Source: Streptomyces harbinensis (lineage in GTDB: Bacteria; Actinomycetota; Actinomycetes; Streptomycetales; Streptomycetaceae). Taken from it: a stretch of 64,000 nt of DNA. Location of the stretch: contig NZ_FPAB01000005.1 of NCBI RefSeq assembly GCF_900116145.1, positions 496,001 to 560,000 of the forward strand. Direction: 5' to 3'. The notes below the pieces were generated by a model. It had not been told where the DNA came from. It did not search any database and saw only the letters and a program-made list of their open reading frames with translations. Below, piece after piece: positions 50,003 through 58,253 of the stretch (its first letter is position 1; each line of letters starts with the position of its first letter). The translations under genes were made by a program, and so were the position numbers.

Positions 50003-51130
50003 TCACGGATGGTCGTAGCCGCTGTCCTCGCCCTCGCTCGCCCAGTCGGGCAGCACCGGGGGAGTCCACGACGGCAGCGGCTCGGCCTCCGGATCGGGGC
50101 GCACCGCCCCCAGCGGCGGGTTCGCCGCCAGCGGTGACACCTTGACCGTCGCCCCCGGGCGCGGCGCGTGGATCACCATGCCGTCGCCCGCGTACAGGCC
50201 GACATGGGTCGCGTCCTCGAAGTACACCACCAGGTCCCCGGGCCGCAGCGCGTCCAGCGGCACCCGCTCCAGCCGCTCCCACTGCTGCTGCGAGGTGCGC
50301 GGAACCGGCCGCCCCGCGCCCAGCGCCCACGCCTGCATGGTCAGCCCCGAGCAGTCGAAGCTGTCCGGGCCCTCCGCGCCCCACGCGTACGGCTTGCCCA
50401 ATTGCTCGATCGCGTACCCCAGTGCCCGCTCGCCCTCGGCGGACGGCGCCCGGGACAGCTCCGCACCGAGCGTGCCCTCCGCCAGCAACTGTTCCTGGGC
50501 GCGGGCCGTCCCGGTCCGCTCCAGTGCGCTCAGCTCGGCCAGCTCCGGCTCCGACAACCCGGCCAGCAAGGTCTCCACCTCATCCAGCCGCTCCGTCACC
50601 GCGTCGCGCTGCCGCTCGCGTTCCTCGGCCAGCTCCTGCTGCGCGTCCAGCGCCGCGCGCGCCTCGCCCGCCAGCTCGCCCTCGTGCCGCTCGCCGGTCT
50701 CCAGCCGCTCCAGCGCGGCTGCCGCCGACTCCGCCGCCCGCTCCAGCGCCGCCGCCCCGGCCAGCTCCCGGTCCGGGTCGGACCCCAGCAGCAGCCGCAG
50801 CGAGGCGGGCAGGATCAGCCCGCCGCCCCGGTACTGCTCGCGGGCGAGCGCGCCGATGGCGTCCCGGGTGGCGGCCAGCTCGGTCCGGGTGGCCGCCAGC
50901 CGCCGGGACAGTTCGGCGACCCGGTCGCGCTGCGCGGTCAGCCGCTCCTCGGTCGCGTTGTACGCGTCGGTGGCGGCCCCGGCCCGTTCGTACAGGGTGT
51001 GCAGCTCGGCGAGGAGCGCGGCGGTGCCCTGCGGCCCGGAGTCCACCGGCTCGGCGCGCGCGGCCGGGGCGGCGGCCAGGGTGAGGACGGCGAGCAGCAG
51101 GGCCGGCAGCCGGCGGGGCCTGGTGATCAT
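50003..51130 (-). CDS. Secreted NlpC/P60 cell-wall hydrolase
   Basis: A 375-aa exported peptidoglycan endopeptidase. Signal peptide in residues 1-26 (ALLLAVLTLAAAPAARA), a long coiled coil (about 35-210) and the C-terminal NlpC/P60 domain with Cys260 (DSFDCSGL), His309 (THVGLY) and His321 (IHAP). The layout matches RipA/SCO-type hydrolases in which the coiled coil controls access to the catalytic site. Start at ATG 51128-51130, the only one giving a signal peptide. Confidence 0.92.
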   Translation of the reverse strand: MITRPRRLPALLLAVLTLAAAPAARAEPVDSGPQGTAALLAELHTLYERAGAATDAYNATEERLTAQRDRVAELSRRLAATRTELAATRDAIGALAREQYRGGGLILPASLRLLLGSDPDRELAGAAALERAAESAAAALERLETGERHEGELAGEARAALDAQQELAEERERQRDAVTERLDEVETLLAGLSEPELAELSALERTGTARAQEQLLAEGTLGAELSRAPSAEGERALGYAIEQLGKPYAWGAEGPDSFDCSGLTMQAWALGAGRPVPRTSQQQWERLERVPLDALRPGDLVVYFEDATHVGLYAGDGMVIHAPRPGATVKVSPLAANPPLGAVRPDPEAEPLPSWTPPVLPDWASEGEDSGYDHP

Positions 51131-51206
51131 GCCCCGATCATGGTCCGGACGGCCGGGCGCGGCCCGCCGGGCGCGTACGGGAGAGTGACGGGACGGTGAC
51201 GCGCGG

Positions 51207-51485
51207 TCAGCTCCCGGAGGAGCGGCGCCGCCGCCAGGGCCAGTGCGGACCGGAGGACGCGCGGCCGTCCGGGTCGTACACGTACTTCCAGCCGCGCGGC
51301 ACCCGCAGCCGTTTGGTGTACCCGGCGGCCTCCAGCCGGTAGACGTGCACGGTGGCCGGGCCGCCGTCCACGCCGGGCACCGGCACCTCGTACGTCTTCG
51401 GCGGCTTGCCGGTGGGCCCCAGCAGGATGGGCAGGGTCCGCCCGTCCAGGGGCCCACCGACGAACGCGGTCTCCTCGCTCTTCAC
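51207..51485 (-). CDS. Hypothetical protein
   Basis: A 92-aa protein, beta-rich in appearance, with FVGGPLDGRTLPILLGPTG at the N-terminus and VHVYRLEAAGYTKRLRVPRGWKYVYDPDG following. The opening GGPLDG and the tyrosine-rich end recall small uncharacterised Streptomyces proteins, but I know no function. The C-terminus is Arg/Ser-rich. It reads in the same direction as the NlpC/P60 and CHAP genes on either side. Confidence 0.7.
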   Translation of the reverse strand: MKSEETAFVGGPLDGRTLPILLGPTGKPPKTYEVPVPGVDGGPATVHVYRLEAAGYTKRLRVPRGWKYVYDPDGRASSGPHWPWRRRRSSGS

Positions 51486-51516
51486 ACCGGCCAGTCTCCC
51501 AGCCGGGCCCGGCGGC

Positions 51517-52053
51517 TCAGAACCGCAGATAGCGGGTGGGCTCGGAGACCGGGATGGTGCGGACGTTCAGCCGGTTCGGCTGGTGGTTGTTGAAGGAGCC
51601 CCGCCAGTTGTACTCGTGCACCTGGACGGTGCCGTCCTTGTGCACCGCCGTCACATAGGCGACGTGCCCCTGGGGGCCGGCCCCGGCGTGGTGCGCCGCC
51701 CACTGCGCCACATCGCCCACCCGGGGCGAGGTCGTGGTGGTGCGCGGGGCCTTCCAGGCGCGGGCGTCCCCGAGGAAGTCGGGCGAGGCGCTGCGCGGGA
51801 GGCTGTCCGACCGTATCGCCCAGGCCGCGAACGACACACAGGACGCCCGGTAGTAGCCGTGACCGTCGGTGTGCCGGGGATTGTCACCCCGCCAGGGGTA
51901 GTGGAACGGATCGACGTCGGTTGCGGCCGATGCGGTGGCGGATGCGGCCATCGCGGTGGTGGCGGGGAACGCGGTGGCGCCGCCGGAGGCGAGCGCGGTG
52001 ACCGCGAGGAGAACCGCCACCACCCGGCGAGTGGCCTTGCGGGGCTTGCGCAT
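51517..52053 (-). CDS. Secreted CHAP-domain amidase/endopeptidase
   Basis: A 178-aa exported protein: signal peptide 1-36 (VVAVLLAVTALASGGATAF) and a CHAP domain with the catalytic Cys in GYYRASCVSFAAWAI and His in QGHVAYVTAV, followed by VHEYNWRGSFNNHQ. Such proteins cut peptidoglycan stem peptides or amide bonds. ATG at 52051-52053 has a GGAG ribosome site. A near-perfect dyad lies 27 bases upstream of the start. Confidence 0.9.
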   Translation of the reverse strand: MRKPRKATRRVVAVLLAVTALASGGATAFPATTAMAASATASAATDVDPFHYPWRGDNPRHTDGHGYYRASCVSFAAWAIRSDSLPRSASPDFLGDARAWKAPRTTTTSPRVGDVAQWAAHHAGAGPQGHVAYVTAVHKDGTVQVHEYNWRGSFNNHQPNRLNVRTIPVSEPTRYLRF

Positions 52054-52079
52054 AGCGGATGACCTGCTCCTTTCCGGGT

Positions 52080-52102
52080 GGGGTGATGACCGTCACCACC
52101 CC
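52080..52102. promoter_or_regulatory. Dyad upstream of the CHAP gene
   Basis: GGGGTGATGAC-C-GTCACCACCCC: eleven-base arms with one mismatch around a central base. Its place in the divergent gap between the CHAP gene and the sulfur-transporter leader suggests an operator; as RNA it would be too tight for a stable hairpin. Confidence 0.5.
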
Positions 52103-52126
52103 TTCCCCCTGGCGGGCGCCGAAGCC

Positions 52127-52132
52127 TACCCT
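52127..52132 (+). promoter_or_regulatory. -10 element of a leaderless leader-peptide transcript
   Basis: TACCCT lies seven bases before the ATG at 52140, the distance typical of leaderless transcripts in Streptomyces. It marks transcription start at the short ORF and not at the transporter gene 193 bases further on. Confidence 0.5.
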
Positions 52133-52139
52133 GCTGTTC

Positions 52140-52223
52140 ATGTCCGCACCCGCCCGCACACTGCGCCTCGCGCTGTTCGCGATGTCGGCCTGGTGCGTTG
52201 ACGACGGTCTGTGTAGCCGCTGA
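52140..52223 (+). CDS. Putative Cys-containing leader peptide upstream of the sulfur transporter
   Basis: A 27-codon ORF, MSAPARTLRLALFAMSAWC then VDDGLCSR, with two cysteines close to its end. It starts seven bases after a -10 box, ends 109 bases before the transporter start and is followed by a stem-loop. Cysteine-containing leader ORFs before sulfur genes act as attenuators in actinobacteria. That role is inferred; the ORF itself and the promoter spacing are seen. Confidence 0.45.
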   Translation: MSAPARTLRLALFAMSAWCVDDGLCSR

Positions 52224-52283
52224 CGCCCCGGCAGCCCTCAGCGCGCCCGCCTCCCGCTCCGCACGCTCCCCCCACCCCCTTGC

Positions 52284-52306
52284 GCGCGCCCCCGCCAGGG
52301 GTGCGC
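52284..52306 (+). promoter_or_regulatory. Stem-loop between leader ORF and transporter
   Basis: GCGC-G-CCCC (52284-52292) pairs with GGGG-T-GCGC (52298-52306), nine pairs including one G-U in RNA, with a five-base loop. It lies 27 bases before the transporter GTG and could serve as an attenuator or hide the ribosome site. Confidence 0.4.
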
Positions 52307-52332
52307 CGCGCCGTACGTCCCGGAGACCCCCA

Positions 52333-53637
52333 GTGACCACCGCCCCCGCCGAAGCCGCCCCCGATACCGCGTCCGGAGCACGGACCTCACCCGCCACCGG
52401 CTGGCTGACCCCCGCCCCCACCTCCCTGCCCCGGCCGCCCGCCCCGCCGGCGCCGGCCGTGCGCCGCGGCCCGCTCGCCGCCTTCGGCGTCGCCGGTGCC
52501 GCCCTCACCGGCTATGTGTGGTCCGAACACGGCGCCAAGCAGGGCGTGCTGCTGCTGCTCGGCCTGGGCCTGGGCTTCGCGCTGTTCCACTCCCGGTTCG
52601 GCTTCACCTCCGCCTGGCGCCAGCTGGTCGCGGTCGGCAACGGCGCCGGGCTGCGCGCGCACGCCCTGCTGCTGGGCACCACCGCCACCCTCTTCGCGGT
52701 GATCATCGGTACCGGCACCGGCCTGTTCGGCTCGGAGCCGGCGCCGTCCGCCGGCCGGATCGGCCTCGGGCTGCTGATCGGGTCCTTCGTCTTCGCCATC
52801 GGCATGCAGCTGGGCGGCGCCTGCGCCTCCGGCACCCTGTTCGCGGTCGGCTCCGGGCAGTCCTCGATCGTGCTCACCCTCGGCGGCTTCATCGCCGGAT
52901 CCACCCTCGCGGCCTGGCAGTTCGACCTGTGGCGGGACCTGCCGGCGTACGACGCGGTGGTGCTCTCCGACCATGTCGGCTGGCTCGGCTCCTGGGCCCT
53001 CACGCTGGCGGCACTGGCCGGCATCGTGGCGCTCACCCGGTACGTCCAGGCCCGCCGCAACCCGCCGCCGGCCGGGGTGGTGCCCACCGCCCGGGGCGCG
53101 GCCCGCGCGCTGCGCGGGTCCTGGCCGCTGGCGGCCGGCGCCGTCGTGCTCGCGCTCCTCGGCGCCGGGGTGCTGCTGGTCTCCGGCGGCGCCTGGGGCA
53201 TCACCAGCGCGTTCGCGCTGTGGGGCTCCAAGATCGTCGGCGCGCTCGGCGGCTCCCCGGAGAGCTGGAGCTTCTGGCAGCAGCCGAACAACCAGGCGAT
53301 GTTCGACGGCGCCGTGCTCGCCGACAAGAACAGCCTCACCGACATCGGCATCATGCTCGGCGCCGGCCTCGCCGCGGCGCTCGGCGGCACCTGGGCGCTG
53401 CACCGCGGCATCCCGGCCCGTACCGCGGTGGCGGCCGTGGTCGGCGGCATCCTGATGGGCATCGGGGCCCGGCTGGCCGGGGGCTGCAACATCGGCGCCT
53501 ACCTCGCGGGCATCGCCTCCGGCAGCCTGCACGGCTGGATCTGGGGCGCGGTCGCGCTGGCCGGCACCTGGGCCGGGCTGCGGCTGCGCCCGCTCTTCGG
53601 GCTGGCCAACCCCCGGCCCAAGGACAGCGTCTGCTGA
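52333..53637 (+). CDS. YeeE/YedE-family sulfur (thiosulfate) transporter
   Basis: A 434-aa membrane protein of the YeeE/YedE (TsuA) family with about ten hydrophobic segments. The conserved cysteine motifs are GGACASGTLF in the first half and GARLAGGCNIGAYL in the second, with the usual FALWGSK region between them. Members import thiosulfate or other sulfane sulfur compounds. The N-terminal 60 residues are Ala/Pro-rich and disordered. The GTG at 52333 with GGAG upstream is preferred to an earlier in-frame start that overlaps the leader ORF. Confidence 0.9.
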   Translation: MTTAPAEAAPDTASGARTSPATGWLTPAPTSLPRPPAPPAPAVRRGPLAAFGVAGAALTGYVWSEHGAKQGVLLLLGLGLGFALFHSRFGFTSAWRQLVAVGNGAGLRAHALLLGTTATLFAVIIGTGTGLFGSEPAPSAGRIGLGLLIGSFVFAIGMQLGGACASGTLFAVGSGQSSIVLTLGGFIAGSTLAAWQFDLWRDLPAYDAVVLSDHVGWLGSWALTLAALAGIVALTRYVQARRNPPPAGVVPTARGAARALRGSWPLAAGAVVLALLGAGVLLVSGGAWGITSAFALWGSKIVGALGGSPESWSFWQQPNNQAMFDGAVLADKNSLTDIGIMLGAGLAAALGGTWALHRGIPARTAVAAVVGGILMGIGARLAGGCNIGAYLAGIASGSLHGWIWGAVALAGTWAGLRLRPLFGLANPRPKDSVC

Positions 53638-53700
53638 ACCGCCGCTGCGCCCCGACGCGTACGGCCGGTCCGCACCCGGGGCCGGTCCGGCCCCGCCGGG

Positions 53701-54423
53701 TCAGTCCTTGGGGGCCAGCGCGGCCAGGGTCCGTTCCAGGAGCCCGTCCAGCTGGCCGCCCGGCTCCTCCAGCGCCGCCGCCCCGCGCAGCACGCCCGCC
53801 GTCTGCCCGTCCCGCCCGGCCGTGACCACCAGCTGCGCCACGAACTGGTCCATCAGCCAGTCCCGCAGCTCATCCAGCGCCGGCTCCTTGTTCTCGTCCA
53901 GCCAGATCAGCGAGGCCGCCTCCACCGTGGTGATCCAGGTGCGCACCACCAGCAGCAGCCGCGGCCCCGGCTCGGAGACCTGCATATGGGCGAATAACTG
54001 ACCGGCGGCGGCGTGCCGTACCCGGTCCACGATCGTGGAGGTACGGGAGGTGCGCACCACGCTGCCGCCCTTGAGCAGCGCCACGAACCCCTCGTCGTGC
54101 GCGTCCACGAACGCCAGATAGCGGTCCAGGCCCAGCCCGAGCCGTCGGCTGAGCGGCCCCTCGTGCGGCACCGCGAAGCAGCCCTCCAGCTGGTCGGCGG
54201 CCTTGCGCAGCGCCGCCTCGTACAACTGCTGCTTGCCGCCGGGGAAGTAGCGGTACACCAGCGGGCGGGAGACACCGGCCTCGCGGGCCACGTCGTCCAG
54301 CGAGACGTCCTCGGGCGCCTGGCGGGCGAACAGCCGCTGGGCGCTGGTGATCAGCTGGGCATGACGCTCCTCGACGCTGAGTCTGCGGTAGGCCGGACCG
54401 GTGAGGGCGGGGCGGCTGCTCAT
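53701..54423 (-). CDS. TetR-family regulator with a TTA codon
   Basis: A 240-aa regulator: DNA-binding domain ITSAQRLFARQAPEDVSLDDVAREAGVSRPLVYRYFPGGK-like region near residues 25-65 and a helical ligand domain (LGLGLDRYLAFVDAHDEGF). Leu in GQLFAH is encoded by TTA (53995-53997), so translation may depend on bldA. ATG at 54421-54423 (MSSRPALTG) is chosen; the longer frame is not family-like. No divergent partner; the site-2 protease gene ends 80 bases upstream of its start on the same strand, so its target is not clear. Confidence 0.9.
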   Translation of the reverse strand: MSSRPALTGPAYRRLSVEERHAQLITSAQRLFARQAPEDVSLDDVAREAGVSRPLVYRYFPGGKQQLYEAALRKAADQLEGCFAVPHEGPLSRRLGLGLDRYLAFVDAHDEGFVALLKGGSVVRTSRTSTIVDRVRHAAAGQLFAHMQVSEPGPRLLLVVRTWITTVEAASLIWLDENKEPALDELRDWLMDQFVAQLVVTAGRDGQTAGVLRGAAALEEPGGQLDGLLERTLAALAPKD

Positions 54424-54502
54424 GAACGGAAAGCGTAGTCCGCCGGGCGGCGGCGCCGGGGCGCGGACCGTTCCCCGGAACGCTCCGGCACCGCCCCGCA
54501 CC

Positions 54503-55678
54503 TCACCCCCCGGCGCCCCACCCGCCGGGCGCGGGATGCTGCTGCCGGGCGGTGAGCACCCCCACCATGCGGCTCACGTCGGACGGCGACAGCACCCCGA
54601 CCAGTACCCCGTCCTCCACCACCAGGATCCGCCGGGACGCGCCCGGTTCGAGCTGCGGCAGCACATCGGCGAGCGGGTCGCCCGGCGCCACCACCCGGGT
54701 CTCGGCGAGCGGCTGCATGATCTCCGCCATCGTGGTGCTCTCCCGCCCGTCCCGGGGCACCTGTCCGGCCCGCTCCAGCGTCACCAGGCCCACCGGCCGG
54801 CCGGGACCGCCCTCCGGCACCACCTCGACCACCGGGAACGCCGAGTGCCGCGAGCGCATCAGGACGTCCTCCAGGAACTCCCGCACGCTCAGCCCGGCCG
54901 GTACGGTCACCGGCGCGTGCGACATCGTCTGCTCCACCGACACCCCCGCCAGCACCTCCCGCAGCCGCGCCTGCCGGCCCTCCGCCGAGGCGGCCATCAC
55001 CAGGAACCAGCCGATCAGCGCCAGCCACAGCCCGCCGAACGCCGCGCCCCACAGGAAGGAGAACAGGCCCAGACCCACCAGCACCCAGCCGAAGACCTGA
55101 CCGGCGCGGGCCGCGCCCTCCATGGCCCGCAGCCGGTCGCCGCCGCGCCACCACAGGTACGCGCGCAGCAGCCGCCCGCCGTCCAGCGGGGCGGCCGGGA
55201 CGGCGTTGAAGACGGCCAGCAGGATGTTGATCGCCGCCAGCCACACCGCCCCCTCCACCACCAGCGCGGAGGCGGACAGTGCGTCCAGCAGCCAGGCCAG
55301 CAGCGCGAAGGCGCCGCCCAGGATCAGGCTCACCAGCGGCCCGACCCCGGCGATCCGCAGCTCGGCGCCCGGGTCGGGCGCCTCGGTACGGATCCGGGTG
55401 GCGCCGCCCAGCAGCCACAGCACGATGTCGTCCACCCCCACCCCGTTGCGCCGGGCCACCACCGCGTGCGCCAGTTCGTGGGCGAGCAGCGAGACGAAGA
55501 AGACCACGGCCGTGATCAGCCCGATGAGGGTGTACAGCGCCCAGGAACGCCCGGGGTGGTCCTCCGGCAGCCGGCCGGCCGCCAGCCCGAAGGCGATCAG
55601 GGCGAAGATCAGCAGCACGCTCCAGTGGACCCCGACCTTGACGCCCATGATCCGCCCCAGCGGAAAGGTCGCCCGCAC
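54503..55678 (-). CDS. Site-2 protease family protein (M50) with CBS domains
   Basis: A 391-aa intramembrane zinc metalloprotease. HELAH at 67-71 in LLAHELAHAVVARR and the NAVPAAPLDGGRL motif (third metal ligand) are intact; four to six transmembrane helices. C-terminal residues 245-380 form a CBS pair (MSHAPVTVPAGLSVREFLEDVL and IMQPLAETRVVAPGDPL), which in such proteins binds adenine nucleotides and regulates activity. Substrate unknown, typically an anti-sigma factor or sporulation protein. Divergent from polX. Confidence 0.92.
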   Translation of the reverse strand: MRATFPLGRIMGVKVGVHWSVLLIFALIAFGLAAGRLPEDHPGRSWALYTLIGLITAVVFFVSLLAHELAHAVVARRNGVGVDDIVLWLLGGATRIRTEAPDPGAELRIAGVGPLVSLILGGAFALLAWLLDALSASALVVEGAVWLAAINILLAVFNAVPAAPLDGGRLLRAYLWWRGGDRLRAMEGAARAGQVFGWVLVGLGLFSFLWGAAFGGLWLALIGWFLVMAASAEGRQARLREVLAGVSVEQTMSHAPVTVPAGLSVREFLEDVLMRSRHSAFPVVEVVPEGGPGRPVGLVTLERAGQVPRDGRESTTMAEIMQPLAETRVVAPGDPLADVLPQLEPGASRRILVVEDGVLVGVLSPSDVSRMVGVLTARQQHPAPGGWGAGG

Positions 55679-55775
55679 AGCCCGCCTCCTTCCGGATCGG
55701 CCCGGCCCGCGCCGGAGCCCGGGCCGCGAACGGAATACGCCGGGTACCCGTGCTGCGGAATCCCATTCCCGTCCC

Positions 55776-55781
55776 TAGACT
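55776..55781 (+). promoter_or_regulatory. -10 element of a leaderless polX promoter
   Basis: TAGACT lies seven bases before the GTG at 55789. This spacing places transcription start on the start codon and supports GTG over an upstream ATG-like start in the same frame. Confidence 0.5.
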
Positions 55782-55788
55782 GAACGAC

Positions 55789-57525
55789 GTGGCCCGGCCC
55801 AATGAGGAGATCGAGGCGCTGCTCAACGAATACGCCGACCTCCTCTCCATCACCGGCGGAGACGCGTTCAAGGCACGCGCCTACGAAAAGGCGGCGCGCG
55901 CCATCGGCGGTTATCCGGAGGATGTTTCGCGGCTGGACGACAAGGGGCTGCGGGAGATCCCGAACGTCGGGAAATCCATCGCCGACAAGGTCGCCGAATT
56001 CCTGCGGACCGGCCATCTGAAGGTGCTGGACGAGCGCCGCACCGCGATCCCCGCCGGGGTCAGGGAACTGATCACCATCCCCACCCTCGGCCCGAAGAAG
56101 GCAATGCAGCTCCACCGGGAGCTGGGCATCGCCTCGGTCGACGCCCTGGTGAAGGCCATCGAGGGCGACGAGCTGCGCGGGCTGAAGGGCTTCGGCCCCA
56201 AGACGGCGGACAACATCCTGCACGGCGTGGAACTCATGCAGCAGGCCGGGGACCGCATCCTGCTCAGCGCGGCCACCGACATCGCCGAGGAGACGGTGGC
56301 GGCGCTGCGCGAGGCCACCGGCTGCGACCCCGAGCACTGTGTGTACGCCGGTTCGCTGCGCCGGATGCGGGAGACGATCGGCGACATCGACCTCCTGGTG
56401 GCCTCCGAGGACCCCGCATCCGTGATGGACGCGTTCATCGCGCTGCCGCACACCGCCGAGGTGATCGCGCACGGCGAGAAGAAGACCTCGGTGCGCACCG
56501 TCAAGGGGCTCCAGCTCGACCTGCGGGTGCTGCCGCCCGCGTCCTTCGGCGCGGGGCTCCAGTACTTCACCGGATCGCAGGCGCACAACATCCGCACCCG
56601 GGAGATCGCCGTCCGCAAGGGGCTGAAGCTGTCGGAGTACGGCCTCTTCCACGCCAAGTCGGGCCGCCGTAAGGCCGCCGCGACCGAGGAGGAGGTGTAC
56701 GCGGCGCTCGGGCTGCCGTGGATCCCGCCCACGCTGCGCGAGGACCGGGGCGAGGTGGCGGCGGGGCTGGCCGGCGAGCTGCCGCGGCTGGTCACCGAGG
56801 ACGACCTGCGCGGTGACCTGCACACCCACACCGATCTGACGGACGGTCTCTCCTCGCTGGAGGACATGGTGGCCACCGCGGCGGCGCGCGGCTACGCGTA
56901 CTACGCGGTCACCGACCACGCGCCGAAGCTGTCCATGCAGCGGATGACGGACGAGAAGATCCTGGCGCAGCGCGAGCAACTGCGGGCGCTCGCCGGCCGG
57001 TACAAGAAGATGCGGCTGCTGCACGGCACGGAACTGAACATCGGCCCGGACGGCGAGGTGGACTGGCCGGGCGAGTTCCTGGCGGGCTTCGACCTGTGCG
57101 TGGCCTCCATCCACTCGCACTTCACCCTGGACCGCGCGGCGCAGACCCGGCGGCTGATCCGGGCGTGCGAGAACCCGTACGTCGCCGTCATCGGGCATCC
57201 GACCACCCGGCAGATCGGCCGCCGGCCGCCCATCGACGCGGATCTGGACGCGGTCTTCGCGGCCTGCGCCCAAACGGGTACGGCGCTGGAGGTGAACTCC
57301 CATCCGCACCGGCTCGACCTCAACGACGAACTCATCCTGCGGGCCAGGCACCACGGCGCGGTGTTCGCCATCGACAGCGACGCCCACTCCACCACCCATC
57401 TGGCGCACACACGGTACGGCGTGGGCACCGCGCAGCGCGGCTGGCTGACCCCGGACGAGGTGATCAATACCTGGACGTGGCAGCGGCTGAAGAGTTTCCT
57501 GGCGAAGAAAAGGAAAAGCGCATGA
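55789..57525 (+). CDS. polX: DNA polymerase/3'-5' exonuclease PolX
   Basis: A 578-aa family X DNA polymerase with PHP domain, for base-excision and end repair. Helix-hairpin-helix motifs at IPNVGKSIADKV and IPTLGPKKAMQL, the polymerase motif ETIGDIDLLVAS (nucleotidyl-transfer aspartates), the later Asp in QLDLRVL, and a C-terminal PHP exonuclease domain with DLHTHTDLTDGLSSLEDM, HGTELNIG, SIHSHF, VIGHPTTR and DSDAH. Full length. Start at GTG 55789 (VARPNEEIEALL), supported by a -10 box seven bases before it. Confidence 0.95.
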   Translation: MARPNEEIEALLNEYADLLSITGGDAFKARAYEKAARAIGGYPEDVSRLDDKGLREIPNVGKSIADKVAEFLRTGHLKVLDERRTAIPAGVRELITIPTLGPKKAMQLHRELGIASVDALVKAIEGDELRGLKGFGPKTADNILHGVELMQQAGDRILLSAATDIAEETVAALREATGCDPEHCVYAGSLRRMRETIGDIDLLVASEDPASVMDAFIALPHTAEVIAHGEKKTSVRTVKGLQLDLRVLPPASFGAGLQYFTGSQAHNIRTREIAVRKGLKLSEYGLFHAKSGRRKAAATEEEVYAALGLPWIPPTLREDRGEVAAGLAGELPRLVTEDDLRGDLHTHTDLTDGLSSLEDMVATAAARGYAYYAVTDHAPKLSMQRMTDEKILAQREQLRALAGRYKKMRLLHGTELNIGPDGEVDWPGEFLAGFDLCVASIHSHFTLDRAAQTRRLIRACENPYVAVIGHPTTRQIGRRPPIDADLDAVFAACAQTGTALEVNSHPHRLDLNDELILRARHHGAVFAIDSDAHSTTHLAHTRYGVGTAQRGWLTPDEVINTWTWQRLKSFLAKKRKSA

Positions 57526-57712
57526 TGGGGGTGCGGCTTTCCCCGTGCTTTCCCGGCTCTTTCTCCGGACTTTCTCGGCAACGGCTCGGTAACCGTCGGC
57601 GTAATTCACCCCGTTGAGGTGGCGGCCGGCGGACAGCGCTCACTATCGTGCGATGCCGTGAAGCGCGGACCGAGGGGTCCACGGAGAATACGGAAAATAC
57701 GGGGGAATTCCT

Positions 57713-58204
57713 GTGCGCATACGGGTTCGACATGGTGTTCCGGCGGCGGTGGCCGCCGCCGCGCTGCTGCTGACCGGCTGCGGCGGTGACGACGACTCCG
57801 GCGGGTCGGGGGCGGCCGGCGGGTTCCTCTCCGGTGGCGGTTCCGGAGCGCCGGAGGGTGACAGCGGCGGGGACCGGGTGCCGCCGGAGCCGGGGGAGGG
57901 GGACGCCGGCTGGTACGCCCGCTGGGAGGGGGACGGCATCACCGTCTGGACCACGGCGGACGGTGTGCTGTACGGCAACTCCGCGACCGGCGATGTCTGC
58001 ACCCAGAACGAGGGCATCCGGGGCGGTCTCGACTGGGAGCCCGTGCTGTTCCAGTGCGAGCAGGCGGGGCTGAAGAACGTCAGGTTCGAACGGGACGGCG
58101 ACACGCTCTCGATGGAGTGGAGCGACCGGACCGAGGAGGTCGGCGCGGTGGAGAGCCTCGCGGACCGGACGGTGGACCTCGACGCGCTCAGGGCCGGTCT
58201 GTAG
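57713..58204 (+). CDS. Lipoprotein of unknown function
   Basis: A 163-aa exported lipoprotein. Signal peptide with lipobox ALLLTGC (Cys near residue 23), a Gly/Ser/Asp linker (24-60), then a small domain with GWYARWEGDGITVWTT and CTQNEGI/FQCEQAG, two cysteines that may form a disulfide. GTG start. I do not recognise the domain. The 187 bases upstream contain its promoter region but nothing I can name. Confidence 0.8.
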   Translation: MRIRVRHGVPAAVAAAALLLTGCGGDDDSGGSGAAGGFLSGGGSGAPEGDSGGDRVPPEPGEGDAGWYARWEGDGITVWTTADGVLYGNSATGDVCTQNEGIRGGLDWEPVLFQCEQAGLKNVRFERDGDTLSMEWSDRTEEVGAVESLADRTVDLDALRAGL

Positions 58205-58212
58205 AAGGAGGG

Positions 58213-58253
58213 GTGTCAGGCGGCCCGGGCACGCTGTGTCAGGCGGCCCGGGC
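58213..58253. repeat. 18-bp direct repeat at the end of the PRT-hydrolase gene
   Basis: GTGTCAGGCGGCCCGGGC occurs at 58213-58230 and again at 58236-58253 (23-bp period). The second copy holds the stop codon of the minus-strand gene and its last codons; the first copy duplicates them downstream. A recent small tandem duplication is likely. Confidence 0.75.

Noticed and set aside
52080..52140. c-di-AMP (ydaO-type) riboswitch in front of the CHAP wall-hydrolase gene
   Set aside because: Such elements precede many actinobacterial wall hydrolases, but this gap is too short and shows only one tight dyad, without the conserved riboswitch blocks.
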